NCBI RefSeq assembly: GCF_030272615.1
Contig: NC_081407.1
Coordinates: 373,498,132 to 373,562,131, forward strand
DNA from: Cryptomeria japonica
Lineage: Eukaryota; Streptophyta; Pinopsida; Cupressales; Cupressaceae
Length of the DNA stretch: 64,000 nucleotides
Reading direction: 5' to 3'
Shown here: one piece after another, positions 13,396 to 26,159 of the stretch
How the letters are laid out: each line of letters starts with the position of its first letter
How positions within the stretch are numbered: position 1 is the stretch's first letter
Notes under the pieces: model-generated
Database searches by the model: none
The model's input: only the letters and a program-made list of their open reading frames with translations
Told to the model about the DNA's origin: nothing
Translations under genes and position numbers: made by a program

Positions 13396-14290
13396 GGATA
13401 AATGTGCATATAAAATTTCCATTTACAAATTGAGTTACTAGAAAAGGAATTAAAAATTTGTAGTTTGAAAAACAGAAGAATAAATTTCTAAAATGAAGAA
13501 GAGTAATTTAGGAAAGATGAATAAGTTTCTAAAATGAGGAAAACTTAATTTAGGAAAGAAGAATTAAGTGAAAATTGAGAGGAGAGAATAGAAATTATGA
13601 GTGGATAATCAATTAATATTTAATTAAATAATAAAATATAATTTAGTTAAGTGGATAAATGAATAATAGATAATTAGAAAATAAAAATTAGACCACATTT
13701 AATTAAATGGATAAGAGTGGGAATTGATAAATGGATAAATGAAGATTAATAAATGATATTTGGTAATTAAGATGAACCAAAGCAATAATTAAGAGGAATA
13801 GTTTTAGTGTCTACACATATAGATTGTTATTTTGTTTACATTAGATCTCAATATAGCTTTGTTTTGATTGTAGAGTAGATGTCGCTTATGGGCTTTGATG
13901 TGGATCATTATCTTGTATTTTGTTAATATAGGATCTCTTAACAACTTAGATTAGATTGTAGATTTTTTTGGCTTATGAGCTTTGATAGTAATTTTGTTGA
14001 TACATGATACCATTATAACTTGGATGTTAATATAAAAGTTATTGGCTGATGAGCTTTAGTGCAGATACTTGTAATTTTTTTAAACTTCGATCTACACTAT
14101 AGCTCAGCCTACATTATATAGGGGTATTGATGTGCTTCTATCAGCTCTCAATATAGCTCAATGTGCATTATAAAGTGTTTTTCCCCTATTGACTAGTTTT
14201 GTTGATACATACTAAAAGAGGGGTAAAAATTTATTCAATCAAAAAAAGAGATACAAAGCAAGAAGGGTCACATGCCCAACAGAGAAAAAA

Positions 14291-14773
14291 TTACACAACT
14301 CTGTCAACATCTACTAAAGTATCCAACAAATGAGACATTTTTAAATATAATTGCCCCCTATCCACTATATTCCAGCCCTTCCTATGATTAGAAGCCCATT
14401 TGGCCAAACAATTAGCAACTCCATTCCACTCCCTAGGAATATGACAAAAAGTAACATATTCTAAGGAGTTGCACAATCAAAGAATCTACCTAATCACCAT
14501 AGCTAAATGTTAGCTAACCTCATCTAACTGACACTCATTCAGCAAAGTCACCAGCACCTAAGAATCAGACTCACAAATAATCTGATTCTAATTGAGAACA
14601 CAACTACGTTCCATCACATGCAAAATGGCAAGAGCCTCCATGAGATTATTGGTATGAAAACCCTTATAAATTGAGAAAATAAACTGAATATCTCTAGAGC
14701 TATCACGACCAACCCCACCAATACTTGCATGGCCAGGGTTCCCCCGAGATGAACCATCAGTCTTAAGTTTCAA
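14291..14773 (-). pseudogene. LINE 1 RNase H domain (broken)
   Basis: The N-terminal part (14773-14588) shows LKTDGSSRGNPG followed by SIGGVGRDS, carrying the first catalytic Asp region. The C-terminal part (14476-14291) shows HIPREWNGVANCLAKWAS and WNIVDRGQL, with the terminal Asn/Asp motif seen as N-G-V-A-N. Between them the frame is lost through stops at about 14480-14590. The domain would degrade RNA in RNA-DNA hybrids during LINE replication, but this copy cannot encode it intact. Confidence 0.85.
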
Positions 14774-14906
14774 GACTCCCTAAGGAGGAGGGGACCGACC
14801 ACCAGTCCTATTAACTCTCTGCAAAGTATGGCAACATCTATTTCTCATGATTTGCCCAGTATACTACCCCTAGAAGAAGGAACACCCCCCTGAAGAGAAA
14901 ACTGAA

Positions 14907-15440
14907 CTAATTACAAATATCAACATCCCCTAGATCCACACCTCCGACATCCCCAGGATCCGTACCACCACCCCCAACAAAGTCATACTTAGCCAAGACA
15001 GACTCCTGAAGAGAATGAATAATTTTCCACCACAAATGTTGAAAAACCATCCTAACACTATGAAAAATCCTATGATTCATTTCCAACCAAATATGCCAAA
15101 TAATAAAAGAGGGACCAATAACCCAAGCAACCCAGAGAAAATAAGTCTTAATAGGAGGCTTGCCCAAGCGGGTCCAAAATTCAGCCAAGGATCATGCCAA
15201 TAGGCCTGATTCCAAAGTCACCACCAGAGGTACCAAATCACCTTGGAGAAGGAGCACTAAAAGAAGAGGTGAGAAACACATTCCTCACTATTACAACAAA
15301 GAGTACAGATAGAAGGACCTTGTAAACCACGTTTGCACAAATTATCCCAAGTAAGACAACGGTTTTGGACAACCAACCACATAAAAAAATTGCATTTAGG
15401 CCAAGAGAATTTACTCACACATGTTCCCACCAAGGAACCT
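14907..15440 (-). pseudogene. LINE 1 zinc-binding region of reverse transcriptase (broken)
   Basis: Read leftward from about 15440, the minus strand shows the zinc-binding region that follows plant LINE reverse transcriptases: a W...NR.LTWDNL.KRG stretch, a C-x2-C pair near 15290-15311 and an HLFF stretch. An open segment 15188-14907 with WLEMNHRIFH and WWKIIHSL links it to RNase H. Several in-frame stops interrupt the first part. The domain is recognised by motif order and spacing only. Confidence 0.7.
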
Positions 15441-16873
15441 CCTCCCCTCCAAAATGCTGTCGAATGAGTTCCAAGTAACTACTAGTGACAAAATACTTAC
15501 CATAAGAATCTCTGCCCCAGGCTAGAACATCACGCCCCGCCAGGAAATTACACTCCCGCGAATCAATAATCTAAGCAAGCTCCTTATGAGCCTCCTCAGA
15601 TCCACTTGGTGGCCATTCATGGGGGTCCTTCCAAACATAACCCACAACCATCCCTAAATTTTGAACAACCTTGTAGTGCTCTACTTTGTCCCAATCTGCA
15701 CTAGAAAAACATCACAAAGAGGTTGGAGGTGCAGATACATAGAAAGGATATGAGGATTACCATCCCAAGAATCCAACCAAAAGAGAGCTTTAGATCACAT
15801 AGTTTAGTCTCAATTTTTCTAGCTTATGGGATTTGGTGTGGATGTTTTTTTTATTTTTGTCGATACACTATTTATCCAGCTTAGTCTACATTGTAGATGT
15901 GAATGGCTTGCAATTTTGTTGATAAAAGATTTGTTTCGAGGCTACTCTACATTGTAGAGTTTTTTGAATTTTTAGGCTTCAACTAATTAATGTGGCTTAA
16001 TCGACATTGTAAAGTGAGTTTTAGCTTATAGAATTTGATGTGGATATGTTGTAATTTTGTAGATATAAGATTATAAATTTCAGAATGGAAATCTTGTAAT
16101 TTTTCGCTCTAGGCTAGTCTATATTATATAGAATGTGTTTCCAGACTTGAGAGCTTTGATATGACGACTTAATTTTGTATAATTTTTCTGACTTATGATT
16201 TTCTTCGTAAATATCTAGGTAGCTAGACTAAAAATGCTTTATAGAAGATTCAATCACTCTCATGAATTTAGAATGCTGCTGAAAAACTAATCAAAATATC
16301 TGTTCAAACCCAAAAGAATGAACATTTATTTAAATTCAGCATGTTTCTATTTTCTTAAAACCTTCCTGTTAGACTCATTTAAGATGAATAAACAAACTGT
16401 CATCAAATAGCTAACAATTAATTCCATTGTGGGTATAGTCAATATAATCTTGATACTGAAAAACAGGTCACATCTAAAATATATATTGAAAATTAATCTA
16501 ATTTCTTGCTATGCTTGCCAGTTTAAAAATCAAACGATTCTCAATATTTTCCTGAACTATCTTTGAAACTGTGTAGATATAAAACTGTCAAGAAATCCAA
16601 AATCACACCTGCCATATATATACCACTTTAAGAGGGTGATAATGGAGCTTTTTGTTTGTTTTGTTTCTCTTTAACCTGTAAAACAATAGCATTTTATGAT
16701 TCTAGATGCATTATGTTTTTGACTTTTCATTTTTCCTTTATTTGTACGTGGAGATGCTGTACTGTGCATCCTCACATGTGTCTATTTAAATGAATTTATC
16801 TCATGTTAAAAATATGTGAAAGATGAGTGAGAATACTTATGTTGACAGGATTAATGCAGAATGATTAATAGTA

Positions 16874-17109
16874 GTTTATGTATGCATGCTCAAAGAGCCA
16901 ATAGAAGAGGTTAATCTCATCAAAACAGTTAGTGCATCTAAGATTTTAGAGCCTGATTTGGAGTTAAACTTTTATTTGTTGCTTGTGAATGCTTGTACCG
17001 TCATTGAAATTTGATATCATATTTTGATCTGATAATTCTACAAGTTTTGTTAGCATCTTTTCTAGTTGTGTCAAAATTTCAAACGAATAGTTATTTTCAC
17101 AACAGAACA
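16874..17109. other. Spacer between unit A and LINE fragment 2
   Basis: I see no gene. Copy C reaches the window edge at the corresponding point, so I cannot tell whether this spacer belongs to the repeat unit. Confidence 0.5.
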
Positions 17110-17795
17110 ATAAGATACATTACATTTAAAAAGGGAAAAAAAATTAATCAAACCAGAAGAAATACAAAGCAAGGGCATTACACAACTCTATCAAGCTCCA
17201 CTAAGTGGTCCAACTTTTGAGACAAATCCAGAGGTAATTGAACCCTATCCACAATGTTCCAATTTTGCACATGATCAAATGCCCATTTGGCCAACCAATC
17301 CGCAACTCCATTCCAATCCCTAGGAATATGAGTGAAAGTAATAGAATCCAAAGAAGCACCCAGATTAAGAATCTGTTGAACAACCAAAGGTAAATGCCAA
17401 CTAACATCTTCGAAAGTCTGCATATGCAAAAAATTCACCACCACCTGGGAATCAGACTCACAAATAATCCATCTCCACCCAAGCTGGCAGCCACACTATA
17501 ACATAGAAAATGGCAAGTGCCTCCATCAAATTGTTAGTATGAAGACCCTTATAAACAAACAAGATAAACTGAACAGTACCAGAACTATCTCGACTAACTC
17601 CACCAATACTGACATGATCAGGGTTCCCTCGTGAAGAACCATCTGTGTTGAGTTTCAAAACTCTTTCAGGAGGGGGAGACCAACACCCCTCCCTATTTAT
17701 CTTCCGAAGAGGATGTCGACATCTATTTCTCATGACCTGGCTTTGCGGAGGAGGAAGATGATTACAACAATCAATGTGCACAAGGATCTATTGTT
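17110..17795 (-). mobile_element. 5'-truncated LINE fragment 2
   Basis: This is a minus-strand fragment of the same LINE family as 14211-15792 but shorter, containing only the RNase H region and its 3' flank. Both fragments share the 3'-flank text ATACAAAGCAAG on the plus strand and the domain sequence, yet they differ enough to be independent insertions. The equivalent junction in unit B (about 28800-28825) lacks it. Confidence 0.82.
17178..17781 (-). pseudogene. LINE 2 RNase H domain (broken)
   Basis: The segment 17781-17458 carries LKLNTDGSSRGNP and SIGGVSRDSSG. The segment 17444-17178 carries HIPRDWNGVADWLAKWA and WNIVDRVQLPLDLS. The catalytic Asp of TDGS and the C-terminal NGVAD motif are both visible, but the two halves are in different frames around 17444-17470. 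It is the closest relative in this window of the copy at 14291-14773. Confidence 0.85.
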
Positions 17796-20700
17796 TCTGT
17801 TGTTTAAATGCAACTCACTCTTTAGTTGTCTCAATGTCACTTTGGTAACCCCCTTTTTAAACAATCTAAGGCTGGAGCACATCCCCTACATAAACGAGAG
17901 AGCATCCTCATTTACAATGCTATTCCAATTTTACTTGTGATAAATGCAATAATAAATTATAAGAAAGAATACTTCCTCATTTCATGACTTTCAACTAATT
18001 TTTTTTTTTTTTTTTCAATTATTTAACTAAAATTTTAGCACTTTGTGGTGTAGCCATTATAGCTATTGTAATACTTGACTATGAAATTGATGCTCATTTC
18101 TACCCCTATTCCCATTTTGAAAGGGCTTTTCATCTTCTACAATTTTATTTTTCTCTCTTCATACTGCCTTTGAGAATCTCTTCAAAGAAAAAAATTCTTT
18201 GAAGCTACACGATCATTTGTATTCTTTTATTCGTTGTAGCTACCTAAAGCTCTTGAAAGGAATACACAGCTTGGAAATCTTTCAAATCCATTGAGAAACT
18301 TCTTGTGTCTAGTAATATTATTCCATTAAGTTACTAATATTTTCTTTTATTTGACATTGCTTGCTCTTCATGTTTTAGGTAAGCTCATTGATGTAAATAC
18401 TTTTTTTTTATCATCACTTTTATTAACAATGGTGATTTTCTTTGTAGGCCAAGGTTGACACCATTATCATTGAATTTTTTTATATCACCACTCTTTATTC
18501 CTTAATGCACTTAGCTATAAGAGAACAAATCATTTATCTTGGTTGTCTACAAATGCCAATTGACCAAAATGAGGGGTTGATTGAGGCAAACCCCTATACA
18601 ACCCCAACATTTTTCTATGTTTATATGTGTTTAAAGGTTAGATTAGGTCTTGATCAAAATCAACATGTTATGGGACATTCTAGTACCACTATTGTACATG
18701 CAACAACACAATGCATAGAAGTCCCTACAACACGTCGGTGTCGTAGGCAGTGAGCTTCAACAGTAGGTGGGCCAAGTTCTTATTTGTGATTATTTAATGT
18801 CTCTATTGTCAATACAAGTAAATAAATTTTATTTTATTCATTGCATGGCATCTATATATTTTATTTAATATTTAATAATTATAAAATAATAACTTTATTT
18901 CCAGTTTTTGTTCAAAATTATGTAAGTTTCATGGTATCTTTTCTCTCTAATTTTTTATTAGATAAGATAATTATTTCACTTTCAAACTTTACAAAGGAAA
19001 TCAATTAATTGAAAGTAGGGATCTTGAGTTAAAGCTGATTTTTTCTTTCATTGTAGTCCTATCTTTTATATTCACACATATTAGAGAGAAGACCAAAAGG
19101 TGGAGTAAAATAATAAAATAGTTGGATGATGGATCAAAATACATTGCAAATTGAATAAAAGCACATAAGGAGATAAACACAAAAAACTAAGAAGCATACA
19201 AAAAGTACAAATTGGAAACCTATTTCATAGAAATTAGATCACACATACCAAAATTTGGTCAAAATAGAACCCAAGACTATGCTATTGAGATTCCAAACAA
19301 CTTGGTGGTTGGTCAACTATATGGCTTATCTACATTGTCAACCTATTAATTGCAAATAGAGATATCTTGTAGACAATTGATGTTGATCTCCTAGAAACTT
19401 TTGTAGATCTATATGTGAAAGATAATTCACTATAAAAATATCATAAACACTAAATAAACACTAACATGAGTTCGCTCCTTTAGAAAATATTGCTCAACCA
19501 AATCTCTTAATTGAAAACTTAGTATTTACTATGTAATGAGGCATAGAAGGCCCATTTTATCAAAATTTTGGAGGGCATTCAAGAAGGTAAACTATCTCAC
19601 CTCAACTACCCTTATTAATGCGCACCCTATAAAAAAATGAGCTTGATTTGAGAAAAAGACTAGGTGAACCAGTAATCACTTACCACCAAAGGTTGATCCT
19701 CTAAGCCCAAGGAGGTCCAATTGTTTTTGAGAGATCAAGGGTGAAGAGGTTCATTCAAACGTGGTAGTCACTAATTGAGATTATATTTGAGATACATGTC
19801 CTAAAAGCAAAAAATAAGTGATTTTGTGCTAGACTTTATAGGATATATGATCTAGTTGGTTGATTTGGAAAAAATGTCAAAAACATGGTTATAAGAAAAG
19901 GGTAAGAGGATCATGAAAAGCAGAAATACACTCGGTAGAAGGATAAGTAAAGGGAGCAAACATTAAATTTAAATAAAAAACAAAAGCAAAGGGTTAGGAT
20001 GATCAAAGGGAACTAGGATTAGGCATAGGAAGACAACAATTAGGGACAAAACAAGAGGTAGTAACTAAAAAATACAAAAGATAAAATGAGTGTAAAATAC
20101 ATCAACAAGAATTTTAGAGTATTCAATTTTTGAGCTTACACTCCCATTAATAACAAATGAACTTAGGAAAACAAATTTTAGCATTCCTACACTATCATGT
20201 CCAACCTCATGTGAGGTGGCAAGTTGATTAGCATGATGCTAGATTGCCATTAATGTAGTTTGAAGTAGAAAAGTAGTAACCTTAACTTTTTGTAAACATA
20301 TGGTATCAAAAGGAAAAACCTATTAAAAAGTGATACATATAAAAACTCACAAGAAGATTCTATAATGTCATACACATTCCATGTGCTAAGATGCCCATCT
20401 AGAGGGATCCTCCATAGATAGCTCTATATGGCCATTGTTGCGCTTTAACATCGTAAACTTTTTGCCTTAAAGTGAATGTTGATTTAGCAATAAATGATTG
20501 TTAATAAAAATTGAATAAAGGTTTTCATTGAAACATCCCCTTCAGAACCCTTGTTAATAGATGGGCTTTGAGAGTGTCTACAGAGTTTAATAACTATAGA
20601 AGATTTCCCAAAATGACATAGTACAATTGAAAGTGATAGTTAATTGTGAAAGATTTATGAGTAGAATCCTTGGTTAAGATGATAGAGTTGTTCCTCTTTT

Positions 20701-21138
20701 AACATAATTCTTAGTTTTAAATGGGGGATTGTTAGGTTTAATTGGATTAGTGGAAATGATTTTTTAACCTCCTACAATGTTCTAACTAGCTTCTATAACT
20801 AGTGGGGTGAAGCATCTACCTCAAGTGTGGGAGATGTTCATGGCATAAGAAAAAGCTTTGTGATCTTGCATTATCAAGACATTGACACCAAAAGTAAATG
20901 TTTGGAAGGTTGGATAATTTACTCTACGAAAGATAAAAAAGGAAAGGGAATACTTGAGAGCTCAACCAAATAAGAAACATAAGGTAATCTTACTATAACA
21001 CTTTGAAATCCTAGGCCCAATATGATAACACTAGAAGGGTATTCCACACAAATTGACTATCAAACTTTTTGGGGATCATATTGACCTACTATAGGTCACC
21101 AAAAGAAAACAAAAACAAATTCTTGGTAATAGTCCTCA

Positions 21139-24100
21139 TGTAGTACCCCTACCGTAATCGATCTCTAACTTTGGTTTAATCTTGATTAGTTAATCGTAAT
21201 ATGATGTTGCAATCAGATGTTTGATTTAACGCATAGCTATTGATGTGGTTCTCACACTAGTTGTATGCAGATTTTCAGTGTTCCTATTTCGTGATGTTAG
21301 TATCGGACTAATGATTTCATTAAGTTATTATATATGTATGCGTGTATGATCGTTGGTTGCAGGAGATTTCAGGTACGAAGTCGCATGAGTGCGAGGTTCG
21401 TCATCACCTGGTTTTGCAGGTTTGAGCATACCTTTTAATCCTTAGAGTTGGATTAGGTGGTCGTAAGACCTAAGTCGGCCTTAGTCGTGCTCAAGTGAGC
21501 ATCGTCAGTCGTCGTCGGTGATCCCTTCTTGTTTGGGTTTGCGAGTCGTCTGTTTGGTTGACCTTCTCGGTTTGCGTGCCTGGTGTGTTTGGTTAATTGA
21601 TTAATTAGTCCTTAGTAATTATTTTGATTATTTATGCGTTTGTGCATTGAAGACTAATGGATTAAATTAATCTAGTTTCCGTTTTGCGATTTCTGTTGTT
21701 ATTGGATTGCTCGTTTTTAATTTGGAGTAAATTCGATTTAATGACTGTTTTCGAATATTTAATGCATTTTATATATGCTGTTGAAAAAAGAAAGTTTGTA
21801 TGTTATCGCAATAGAATTTAATTGAAATCTGTTGGATTATTATATTAGAAAGGTTAAATTTGTTTAAATGAGGAAATCGATTTTTGATTGAATAAGCAAG
21901 TTATATTGTTGAAAAGAATTAATTTTTGAGAGTTATTTTGAAATAAAGATTTTTATTCCAAAAATAGAGTATTTTGGGTCAACTCTTCCATATAACCCAA
22001 ATTTGGGGAAAAATGGAAGGGGAGACAAATTTGGAGAAGATTTTGGTTGGGAATGAAAATTGGAGGATTTGGGAGCTGGAGATTGGGGCTCTCCTTCAGC
22101 CATTCCAGGATTGCGTTTTAAGGTAGGATTCTGAACTTGTTATTGAAAATCAATGTGATTGTCCATTTTAAATTGGCTGGAAATTTTGGTTTTGAGATGT
22201 TGGTTAAATCCTCTTTGTTTTTGGGTGTCTGAAACCCTTGGGTATTGTAAAGAATGAGAAAACCCAACATGAAATCGTGATATCAATCTCAATTTGTTTA
22301 AATCGAATGTATAGTAAATCAAAATTTCATTATAAATCTTTGTGATGGGCGTTTGGGTTTATTGAAATCGAACTGTGCATTTTTTTTTATAGCAAATTTA
22401 TTAAATAGACCAAGCTGTGTTTTATTTTGCTTAGCGCTGTGTTAAACGCGTCATCACCGAAATGGGCATTTTAACTTATTTCGGACTGGGCGTAATTTGT
22501 TTGTTGTTTAAGCCGCGGGTTGGGGTTTGGAGGCGGGGAGCGGAGCTCCACCCGCTCCCCCTCCCCTCTCCCTCGCGCATTCCTCCCCCTTCTCCCCCGC
22601 TCCCGTCCGTGGTGGTCTGCGTCCAACGCCGCCTGCGGCTCACGGCGGTGGCCGCAGGGGCCGCGGGCTTGCGGGCACCACCGTGAGCGCCGCCGCGTGC
22701 TTCCCCTGCGGCTAGGGTTAGGGCACGGCCCTTCCCAGCTCGCTTCGCCCTAACCTTTTTTAAAAAATGCTTTTATTTGTTAAATGAAATCATAGTTGTT
22801 GATTCATGATTTATTTTTAATGTTTTTTTTTTATCATTTAAAAAAAAAAAAGGGAAGGAAAGAAAATGCATAGGATATTAGTATCTTTTTAATGTAAGTT
22901 ATCTTAATGTTAAGTTTTAGTTAGTTTCTTAAATTAGGAATATGGTGGCATTAATCTTGGAAAATGATATTTGGATATTGATTAGTGCTATAACGGAGTT
23001 TATAGGTGAATTAGCTATTCAATTTCATTTCATGATTTTTGCTCTCTTCCTGATTAAGTTCTGAAACTGTGAACTTTTGCAATTGAATATTGTTGTTTAT
23101 ATTCTGATTGATCTGGGATTAGTGAATCTAGATCTCACCCTCTAGCTGATTAGAGCATTCGGCTAATTGAGAAGTAGTGAAGTATTTATCGTTGGGTGTT
23201 TGAATTGAAACGATGTGCTTTTGGAAATGATTAGATTATTTAGATTCTCTTTTTATATTTTTATTTCCGTAATCCGTATATTGCATCTGGAATTGAAATT
23301 ATGAATCTGTAGAGTTTGATCTTAGACCAGTATGTTAATGACGTTTTGGATTGGAGATTAAATATCTTATTTTAGTCGATTAATGGTTTTCTGAATTTTA
23401 TTAATATGAATTGGTTAAAACTCATTATGGCTTATTTTGCCTGTTCAATGCTTGAAACTTAGGAGTTAGAAAACCAAGAACCACTTATCCCTTGATGAGG
23501 TAGATAACTGTAAGTTGTTTTAGATCTTGTAGAAAACTTGATCGACTTGTAATGATTAAATCAATTTGAGAAGATATTGCCTTTCTGATTATCGCCCTTG
23601 CGAGTTTAATTTCTGTATTCGCCTTTAATTATGAAATGGCATGTTTTGCTTTGTTTAGTAGGACCCTGTCGTATGGTTGATTTGGTGTTCCTGTTTCAGT
23701 CCTTGGTTTCGAGTTGACTGTTGTTTTGTGATGTTGTCATAATTGATCATATCCTCCTTGTGTGTGAGTCGAATGATGATTGTGGTGGACCGTTGTTGGT
23801 CGGGTCTCTAGATTAGAGTACCATCAGTAAGTGATTACCCTTGAGTCGTGTTCGACCAGATGATTGTTTCTCTCTTCTTGAACTCCGTTCGTCTGACCAT
23901 GTGTATTCCTTGGTTTTGAGTTTGTCTGAGTTTAGTCTAGTGTCGTATGGGAAAGTGGCTTTCGATTGGGGGCCGTGCCCAAAGTGGCTGCTGGGTAACC
24001 CGTCGAAAGTGAGTCTAATAAGTGATAACCTAAGTAGATTAGAAAATAATCTCTAAATAAGATAATGTGCCTCACACATGGGACAAGTGCTAGCATAGAC

Positions 24101-25351
24101 TCGACATGCTGTGAGAAGGCCTGAAATGGCATACCACCTTCCTTGTCTTCACGAGAGGATGTGTGGGTCCACATGAGGCTTGGATGGGCCGGAAGTTCGG
24201 ATTAGGTTGCCAGGGTTACCAGTGTATGGGCCGGGACCTATGAAGACTTGCCATGGTATCCATACCAGGTTGTGTGATGACACTTGTCCCTACGTTCGCT
24301 AGTGTGTTGTCGTTTTGTCCTGCTTTGAGTACCCTTGTGAGTCGTCCTTTTGTCTCTGCCCTTGTGAGTGTCGGTTTCATGTTAGACCTTGGGTGGTGAT
24401 GGTTCAGTTTTATGGATGCTCTCTTGGACCTCTTGTATTAGCTTGGATCATGTTCGGCTGGATCCTGTTCTTTTTAAGGATCGTTTATGTATTATTGCCC
24501 GATGTGGTCGTTGTATATTGCTTATGTATCGCCTTGATGGCTGGATAGTACTTGGTGTAACCTCTTGTACTCTTAACTTTATTATTTATCAGAGGGGGTC
24601 TTGCAGTTGCGCAGACCCGGAGATGTAGCCCTTTAGGGGTGAACTTCGAGATCATTATGGTGTTATGTGATGTATTCTCTTATGTTTCCTTTATTCAGCT
24701 TTATCATGTATGTTTAGCTTATTTTAAAATGATTAAGTGGATAAATGGGAATTAACTATAGATGCTTATATTCAGTTCTTCCTTGAATGCCATGTTGATC
24801 GAATGCGTAAGTGTTTTAGATGCGATTTATCGTAAATGCATGTGTGTAATCGTCTTTTGAAATGCAATAAGTTGGAATATGAAATAATGTAACTTAGAGT
24901 AATGAATTAGACTCAGTTGTTGTTAAGGGAATTAAATATGCTTGGAAAGATCTCTTACGTTATGATGTTATCCTAGTGTATTAGAACGTTAAATGTATGG
25001 TTTGTAATTCTAAATGAAAAGATTGAATGAAGTTTATGAATGGATCTTAAATGATGAATCTTCGCTTGTGATTTACATTTCCCTCTTTTGAAAGGAATTA
25101 TCCTGAGTATGAATTATTTCGTTGTTAAGATAATTAGCTTATTGGATTAATCATGTGAGTTAAGTGAATTGTGATATTTAAGTAATCTCGTTGGGAAACT
25201 CTTTAGGAGTTAGTTGAAGTCTTCCGCTATGTAATCTGAATCTTTGGTATCTTGTTGCATCTTATGTGTTGTAACTTTAAAAAAAAAATTATTGCACTCC
25301 ATTCTTGTGTTATGGCTTAATCCCTTCGGGGTTTCCTGGCGGGGCATTACA
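21139..25351. mobile_element. 4.2 kb solo LTR with perfect CCTCA duplication
   Basis: The insertion starts TGTAGTACCCC and ends GGGGCATTACA, giving the TG...CA ends of an LTR with imperfect inverted termini. It is flanked by CCTCA at 21134-21138 and 25352-25356, and unit B continues on either side without a gap. The ends are not direct repeats of each other and no pol-like frame exists inside, so it is most simply a solo LTR left after recombination of a long-LTR element. The superfamily and orientation are not certain; Ty3/gypsy is plausible given the length. Confidence 0.8.
22500..22760. other. GC-rich island inside the 4.2 kb solo LTR
   Basis: About 260 bp of very GC-rich, CpG-containing sequence sits in AT-rich surroundings. 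It starts with GCCGCGGG, has a C-rich tract and GCCGCC-type words, and ends near CGCTTCGCCCTAACC. Short open frames overlap in all three forward frames, which is what base composition alone produces, so I do not call a gene. It may be the promoter or transcript-start region of the parent element. Confidence 0.6.
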
Positions 25352-26159
25352 CCTCACCCTAGTGAGATGGATACATGAGGCGCTAAAAAAGCTTGATCTA
25401 AGCAAAATTAAATTGCTTAAATAAGATTTTATCAACACAATATATAAAAATAATTTAACTTTCATACTAATTCTAGATAATTTCAAAAACATTAACATAG
25501 AAAATAACGTCAAGCTTGAAAGTATTACCTTGAAAATTTGTAGAATAAACTTTCTTTCTTGCTTAGATTCCATCCTTACCACCATATGCAACAATAATTG
25601 TAGAGGGCATGACATTAGCCATTTATTAAATCCTTAAACCAAATTCCTGTTCCAGTATCCTTTGATGTGTGCATACCCTGTTTGAAAGCCCCCATTTTAA
25701 AACAGGCAGAGAGGACGCTGTCAAAGGTTATGCAAAAACCTTTTCAACAAACCCATTTTGTTCAGATTATGCTACTACTGCAGTCTAAAAGTACACGTCT
25801 ATTTTAGGTGTTCTATCAAACAGTTCACGTGCCTAGTCTATGATTCCACTTGCAACTGAAACATTTGAAAAATCCCCCATCCTTTATGCTTGGATACATG
25901 TGCATATCCTGTTCGAAAGCTGCTATTTTGTCAGAGGCAGGAAGGATGGTAGGAACTGATATGTTTTTGAATTTGGATCTAGAACACCTTAACATCCAAA
26001 TAGAAGGTTCTAGATTGTTCTAGATTGGAGTACTATGTCGAGTGAAGTGCATACATATAACTTAGGCGAGGACGTTAGGAGGGATTCATTAAGGCTTAGT
26101 TCTAATGGATGCTGATGTGAAAATGGCAATGCTCATTTCAGATCTCATTGTCACTTAGC

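Larger units (their letters stand above)
14211..15792 (-). mobile_element. 5'-truncated LINE fragment 1
   Basis: This is a minus-strand insertion relative to unit B, which reads straight through the equivalent point near 27777-27795. It contains the C-terminal part of a plant LINE ORF2: a zinc-binding reverse transcriptase region, a linker and an RNase H domain of the plant reverse-transcriptase type. The upstream endonuclease and the reverse transcriptase core are missing, as expected for 5' truncation during target-primed insertion. No clear poly-A tail or target duplication remains. Confidence 0.85.
13806..16215. repeat. Degenerate minisatellite of unit A (split by the LINE)
   Basis: Imperfect repeats, very roughly 75-120 bp apart, share the words TTTTGTTGATAC, CTACATTGTAGAG, and GGCTTATGGGCTTTGATGTGGATAT with variations. 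The LINE insertion splits the array between 14210 and 15793. The same array occurs in units B and C. No function is apparent. Confidence 0.6.
7865..16873. repeat. Large repeat unit, copy A (interrupted by a LINE)
   Basis: This is the first of three direct copies of a non-coding unit. Homology with copies B and C starts at about 7865 (text around CCTATTGTAATATTTGA) and can be followed through the blocks at 9002, 10100, 10690, 11250, 12030 and 12560 to about 16873. At the far end the text GAGTGAGAATACTTATG matches copy C at the right edge. After removing the LINE insertion it is about 7.4 kb. No long reading frame is conserved among the copies, so I call it non-coding. Confidence 0.8.

Noticed and set aside
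22462..22753. Three overlapping frames of 62-77 codons in the GC island
   Set aside because: GC-rich sequence has few stop codons, so open frames occur in every forward frame. Pro/Ser/Arg-rich products without a recognisable domain are not evidence of a gene.
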